From the NCBI GenBank assembly GCA_004154925.1, contig QJNS01000059.1:1-64000 (forward strand): a stretch of 64,000 nucleotides of DNA. The letters are read 5' to 3'. Numbering within the stretch: position 1 is the first letter of the stretch; each line of letters begins with the position of its first letter. Below the pieces are notes generated by a model, which searched no databases, had not been told where the DNA came from, and saw only the letters and a list, made by a program, of their open reading frames with translations. The DNA is from Monosporascus cannonballus (taxonomy: Eukaryota > Ascomycota > Sordariomycetes > Xylariales). A program made the position numbers and the translations under genes. Positions 58,693-64,000 of this stretch are shown one piece after another.

Positions 58693-61600
58693 TAAGATTT
58701 TTGGCGGATTTTTAGGTATTTTCGAAATTAGGGTACTTTTTTTATTTAATTAGGTATTAAGTAAGTCCGTTTTGTTTTCGTATATTAAGTATTTTTTTTA
58801 CTTTATATATTTATTTATTTTTTATTTCCATATCGTTTTATGCCGTATGTACTTTAATGATATCCGTTATTAATTTAAGTAAGGAAATATGAAAAATTGG
58901 ATAAAGTTTAATTATCGATAAAAGTTTTAATTAGTAATTATTTTCTGAAATTTTCTTGGCGATTTTGTATAAACCGATATATTTAAAGTCGAGTTTTTTG
59001 TTAGGTTTTTTTATTTGAATATTTTTTATAATAAGGAAAATTATTTTCCCCTTTTCGAAAATTAGTTTTTTTAATTTTTTTTAATTATAATATTTATTTA
59101 TTTGGTTTCGTATAAATTTTAATTTTGTTTTTATTTTTTCATATAAATATTATAATTATTTTAATATAAAGATTATTTTTATATTAATTAAATTATCCTT
59201 ACGTATTTTTTGGTAAATTTTTGGAATAAAACCAAAATTTACGTTTGTAAGTATTATTTTAATACTTTTGTAATAGTTAGTATTATAAGTTAATTAAATA
59301 ATTAATAATTTTTAACCCAGTTATTTTGTTCATAATTAATGTAATATTATAAGTATATTTTTAAAGTTTGATTTATTCGTTTTATTTATTTATTCATTTA
59401 TGGTTTAAATGCGTTAGATAATTTGTAATATAGGCCGGTTTATGCCATAAAACTTTGCCAAAACTTTAATGCAAATATTAATGCTTTATTTAATATAATT
59501 TCTATTAATAATCCGTATATATTAAAAACGTATTTAAAGAAAATATATATTAATTATTTAGCATTTATATTTTCGTAATATGATAAAAAATAAGAAAATT
59601 TCGTAAATTGATCCATAATTACGAAAATGCTATTATAATATATTCCCGTAATTAGATTTTTTGATATAGGAAATTTAATAATAAAATCGAATGTAATTAA
59701 ATATTATGGTCGTTTTGCGATTAATAATGGCTGTAATTTTCCGTAAGGTTTATGTCGTCGAGCCTTTGCTTTAACGCAAATATCGTATTGCTGTATAATT
59801 TTCTGTACCGTTAATTTTATTTTAAAAAAGGAATATGTACGTTAAAGTCGTTTTAAAGTTTTGTAAATCCCTGGATATCTATGTAATTAATATTCGTATA
59901 TTTTTCGTATTAGATCTTTTTGATATTTTTTTAGAATTTGTATTTTTTACGTTTTTTGATTTTTTGGGAAATTATCGTTATATTGTTAAATTTTCTGATA
60001 TATGTTATTTGGTATTACCTGAATTATCGTAATTTGTTATAAGCGTAGGTATTTTTTTGTAATAATATTAAAAATTATGTGATTAATTTTGACTAATTAT
60101 TTTTTAAAATTTGGTCGCTTGCTTAACGTATTTGCTTTACCGTTTTCTGAATTTTTTTTGTAAATAATAACGAAGTCGAAGTTCGTTAATTTTTTTGCCT
60201 CTTTTAATTATTGTTTTGTAAGTTCCTTAATTATAGTTAATCGGATAAGATTTTGATAATCCGTATAAACTTTAACCTGGTATAAGTTTTCCTTTAGGAA
60301 ATGCTTAAATTCTTAAAATGTTATAATAAAAACTATAAATTCTTTATTTGGAATACCGTAATTAAATTCGGCTTTTTTAATTTATACGAAAAGAATATAA
60401 TAGGGTATAAATTGTTTTAATTATTTCGTTATCCGATTATTACGCTTAACGCGTAATTCGAAATATCGGTTTTTAGTTTAATAAAGCGGTTTGGATCGTA
60501 TATAATTAATATTGGTTTGCTGGTAGTTATATTCTTAATAATTTAAAAAAAATTTTCCGCATTTAGTGTCTATTTGAATTTTTTTTCGTAAGATTCGTTA
60601 AAGATATGGTTATTTTGTTAAAATTTCGAATAAATTTCCTGTAATAATTGGCGAATCCAAAAAATATCTGTACTTCCTTAATTATCGTTAATATTTGTAA
60701 ATTTTGGGACTGTAACGATTTTTTTGGGATTCATTTTAATATGTTCTGGGGTAATAATATGTTCTAGATATTTTATTTTCAATATATGAAATTAATTTTT
60801 TTCCGCGTTAATAAATAGCTTTATGTTTTATAAAGTTTGAAAAACCTTATGAACGTATTTTACGTATGCTTTTTTCGTTTTTAAGAAAATAAGAATGTCG
60901 TCGAAATAGTAAATAACGAAAATATCGAGGTAGTTTCGTAATACGTAATTACCCATTTGTTAAAAAGTTAATAATATATTCGTAAGTCCTATTAATGTAA
61001 TTAAATATTTAAATAATTTATATTTTATTTTAAAGGTTATTTTTTACTTATGTCCTTTTTTAATCCTAATAAGGTTATATTTATTTTTGAAATCGAATGC
61101 TATAAATTATTTGGTTCTGTAAAATTGGTTTTTTATTTTTGTAATTAGGGGTAATAATATTTAATTTTTGATAATAATATCGTTTAATTCTCGATAATTA
61201 ACTATAAGTTGTAATTTGTTATTTTTCTTAAGTACGAAAAATATCAGGTACCTTATTAGTAATTTCGAAGGTCAAATCCATCTTTTTTATAACCGATTTT
61301 CCAGGTATTTTTTAAAAGTACGTAATTCGTTTCCGTAAAAATTTTAAATAAGGTAAAATTTTGTCGAAAATCCTTTTTTGAAAACTATTTCGTAATTTTA
61401 TTCGTTATATTTTAATAATTTTTTATTAAGTTCTTTCCTGAAAAGCTATTCGTATCCATAAAATTATGGTAATATATTAATTGAATTTTCAAATTCCTTA
61501 AACTGCTGTTTTTATTATTCTAAATTATTATTTAATTACTTTAATTTCGTTTTAATAATAATAATAATGCATTATATTTTTCTTTAATACATATCCTTTT

Positions 61601-62450
61601 TCTTATATCTTATTCTTTTAGGTAATAAAATATTTATCGTATTTTATGCCTATATTTATTGTTATTATCGATTAAATGTTAAAATGTTAATTTTTTTCCT
61701 TTTATTTATTAATAAAAAGTAAAACAAACTTTACCTAACCAGTTTTGCCGTTAATTAAAATTCCGTACTGGCATATTTATGGTAATTTTAAAATTATATC
61801 GTAATTCCCGAATAAAACGACATCGAAATTAATTATTTGGTATTATCCTTTAACAAAAACCTCCAAATAATTAATTTTGCGTATAAATTTTCCGTTATCG
61901 TAAGCGAATTCCTATTTTTCGACATTCGTCGTTATATAAGATTTCAACTTATATCTTTATGACAATTTAAGCTTATTAATTATATCCGGTACAATATAAT
62001 TTCCGCCCAAAGTTCCGTAATCCATTATTACGGTATACCAATACGTTCCAATTCGTATATCCAAAATAATAAAGTTATTAACGTTTCCTATCGTCGCGTT
62101 TAAAACCTTTCTTGGAAATTTCCCTTAACTCCTTTAGGTTTCGTTATCCTGCGGCTTTTTTATAAATAATCTTTTTCTTTTAATTTTTATTCGAATTTAT
62201 CGAATTTTGCTTATGTTTTTTCGTTAAACGTATTTAATTGCTACATCTATCGCTATTGTCGGCGTATTGTTCTTTTAAACCGTATTAATTGTTCCTAGTT
62301 TTTTTGCAATTCCTTTCCCTATTGAATAAATTGTTTTCGTATATTTGAATTATATCCCATTATATGTCATTTCGACTATTATTTTAAAGATCTTTTATGA
62401 ATTAACGTATTTCTTCCTTAATAACTTTTTTTTCTTAGGGATGCGTAATA
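58690..62450 (-). pseudogene. Gypsy pol relic, element 5
   Basis: Chromodomain near 58690-58850. Integrase core near 59570-59720. RT end (FFGFANYY-like) near 60620-60670. RT catalytic box VIYYFDDILI near 60891-60920 with both Asp intact. Protease near 61990-62045 reads VIMDYGTLGGNYIVPD (Cys to Tyr after the catalytic Asp). Fewer stops than elements 2 and 6. Confidence 0.8.
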
Positions 62451-62999
62451 AATATTAATTAAAAATAAAAATCCGTAATAGTTTTTTGATAATATTTTTT
62501 TACCGTACGCTAAATTAACTTTTCCTTTATTTGGTAATTACATTATCCATAATAATAAAAAAGGTTTTCTTATAGGCATTATTTTTTTAAGTTAACTTTT
62601 ATTTCGGCTAATTATTAAATATTTCCTGGGGCTATAATTCGAAATTGTCGATATTATTACTTATTATTTTTGTTATACCCGGTACGGTTTGGAAAATCGA
62701 ATCTTTCGTAATACATATAGGTAATTCGTATATAGATATATTGTTTCCATTTTTCGTAATCGGGGCATTTTCGTCGTCGACAGTATATAACGTACATTTT
62801 GCTATATCGATCGGATATTCCGAGGCAAAGGTTTTTTATTTAATCCCGGTATTCGTATAATTATCCTTATAATGCTTTTTATTATGTTTACGATACTTAT
62901 TGAACCAATTTTTTGGCTTTTTTTATTCCGTACTAAACCTTTTATCGTCATGGTCCTTATTAGGCTTTTCGTTATAAACCGGATATATACTTAACCCGA

Positions 63000-63937
63000 A
63001 TTATGTTAATAACTTTATTATCGTTTCCTTAATTTTTTTTAGATTATTCCTCCGATATAGGGATCTAATTATCTTATCGTAATTTCTTGGGTTTTTTGTA
63101 TTTGTAAGCCTTATATCCGATTTTGCCATAATTAAAGCATTTAATTTGGCTTTAATTTTGTTTATGGGTAACGCCGAATTCCACAAGTCCTGGCGTTATT
63201 TTATAAAAAATAAAGTATGTATTTTTTTTCCCTTAATTAAACTTATATCCTAAACGCAGGATATATTATCTTTTTCTTTTTTATCGTTTTTTAAACTGTC
63301 GGTTATTAATCTTAATTACCTTTGCGATATATTGGTTTAAAGTAATTGGTCGTTCGATCCCAATAATCTTATTTTTCATATTATTTTTTAACTTTTTATA
63401 AAATATATCGATAAAGACATTAGCTTCGTCGTTTTCCTATCCCGTTTTAGCCATAAGATTTTTGAAGGTTACGGCGTACTTGGACGTAGGTTTTTTTTGT
63501 CGAAATTATAAAAGTTGTTAAACCGTTAATCGTTTTTTATCCGGATTACCGAAATTATTGCCTACTTTGTTTTCGAAATTGGTATAAATTAAAAAGATCT
63601 TATTAATAAAATCTTCCTTATTTATTTTTCTTATTTCCAAAAGGTTTTTCATAATAGGTTTAAATTAATTAACTGTATTTTTATAAGGTATACTTTTATT
63701 ATTAAGACAATATCTGCTGAGTTATTAAAATTTAAGAAACGAAAGTAAATTCGTGCCTAAATTAAGAAGGTTTAAGGGTTGCCCTTTTTATCGTAGGGCT
63801 CTGGTTTTTTTGGCTTTATATAAACAAAAAAAAGGTTAGGCAGGTAACGTAGTTTTAAATTGTCGAATTTCTTTTTTTAGCTTCCGAATTCGAGCCTGGA
63901 ACTGTTAAATAAGGGTTTCCTAAATACTGGTTAACAT
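63000..63937 (-). pseudogene. Gypsy gag relic, subtype B, element 5
   Basis: The minus-strand ATG at 63937 gives MLTSI, stop, ETLI, with ARIRKLKKEIRQF (coiled coil) and the long readable stretch FKPIMKNLLEIRKINKEDF, FLIYTNFENKVGNNFGNPDK. The zinc knuckle at 63098-63139 reads CFNYGKIGYKAYKY. This gag matches elements 2-4, not 1 and 6. Confidence 0.74.
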
Positions 63938-64000
63938 TTTAACAGTATTAAATATTATTTAAAGTCCGATAATATTATTAAACAAAAACTTATAACGTAT

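Larger units (their letters stand above)
57644..64000 (-). mobile_element. Ty3/Gypsy chromovirus, element 5 (right LTR outside window)
   Basis: Minus-strand element inserted in element 6. Its 3' LTR is 57644-58040, followed by the polypurine tract (58041-58056), antisense gene, chromodomain, integrase, RT, protease and gag. The window ends at the gag leader, a few bases from where the 5' LTR should start (ACAAAAACTTATAACGTAT, as at element 1's LTR boundary). The duplication (ATCTA on the left) cannot be checked. The RT catalytic box is intact. Confidence 0.9.

Overview
The window is a transposon graveyard from a filamentous ascomycete (Pezizomycotina). No species can be named from the sequence. 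Three things point there: 50-90 bp GT-AG introns, chromodomain Ty3/Gypsy and Fot1/pogo-type transposons, and a dense footprint of repeat-induced point mutation (RIP). In repeats, C:G to T:A change has turned CAA/CAG (Gln) into stops, Cys and His of zinc knuckles into Tyr, and catalytic Asp into Asn. Almost no open reading frame survives except in short islands of balanced base composition.

Layout. 1-874: A-rich tract, then a short GC-balanced non-coding island. 896-7844: full-length Gypsy chromovirus, minus strand (element 1). 7845-10547: unclassified RIPed repeat. 10548-11560: tRNA-like/SINE-like pieces and direct repeats. 11600-16667: Ty1/Copia remnant, minus strand, broken by a Fot1-like transposon at 16670-18538. 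18600-21140: second, inverted copy of the unclassified repeat. 21181-22271: a small inverted repeat and a four-exon histone H3-like gene relic. 23400-25740: hAT transposase relic. 26530-28960: unrecognised gene relics. 29028-35772 and 36131-42795: two complete Gypsy elements with perfect target-site duplications (elements 2 and 3), 358 bp apart. 42796-44789: the only unmutated island, with a 5'-truncated NmrA-like gene behind a TACCCA-rich hairpin. 44790 to beyond 57643: Gypsy element 6, which holds element 4 (45888-54702), a 314-bp solo LTR and element 5 (57644 to past the window end). Element 4 in turn holds a 188-bp insert and a second Fot1-like transposon.

The six Gypsy elements share LTR ends, gag-protease-RT-RNase H-integrase-chromodomain order and polypurine tract. 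All five whose 3' part is visible also carry a second reading frame on the opposite strand, between the chromodomain and the 3' LTR. It encodes a six-cysteine motif with exactly the spacing of fungal Zn(II)2Cys6 DNA-binding domains, followed by a charged, probably coiled-coil stretch and a conserved Trp-rich tail. This conserved antisense zinc-cluster gene is the main find; the histone H3-like relic is second. Everything inside the elements is presumed dead. The NmrA-like frame is the only long frame with normal codon use, and even it lacks its start.
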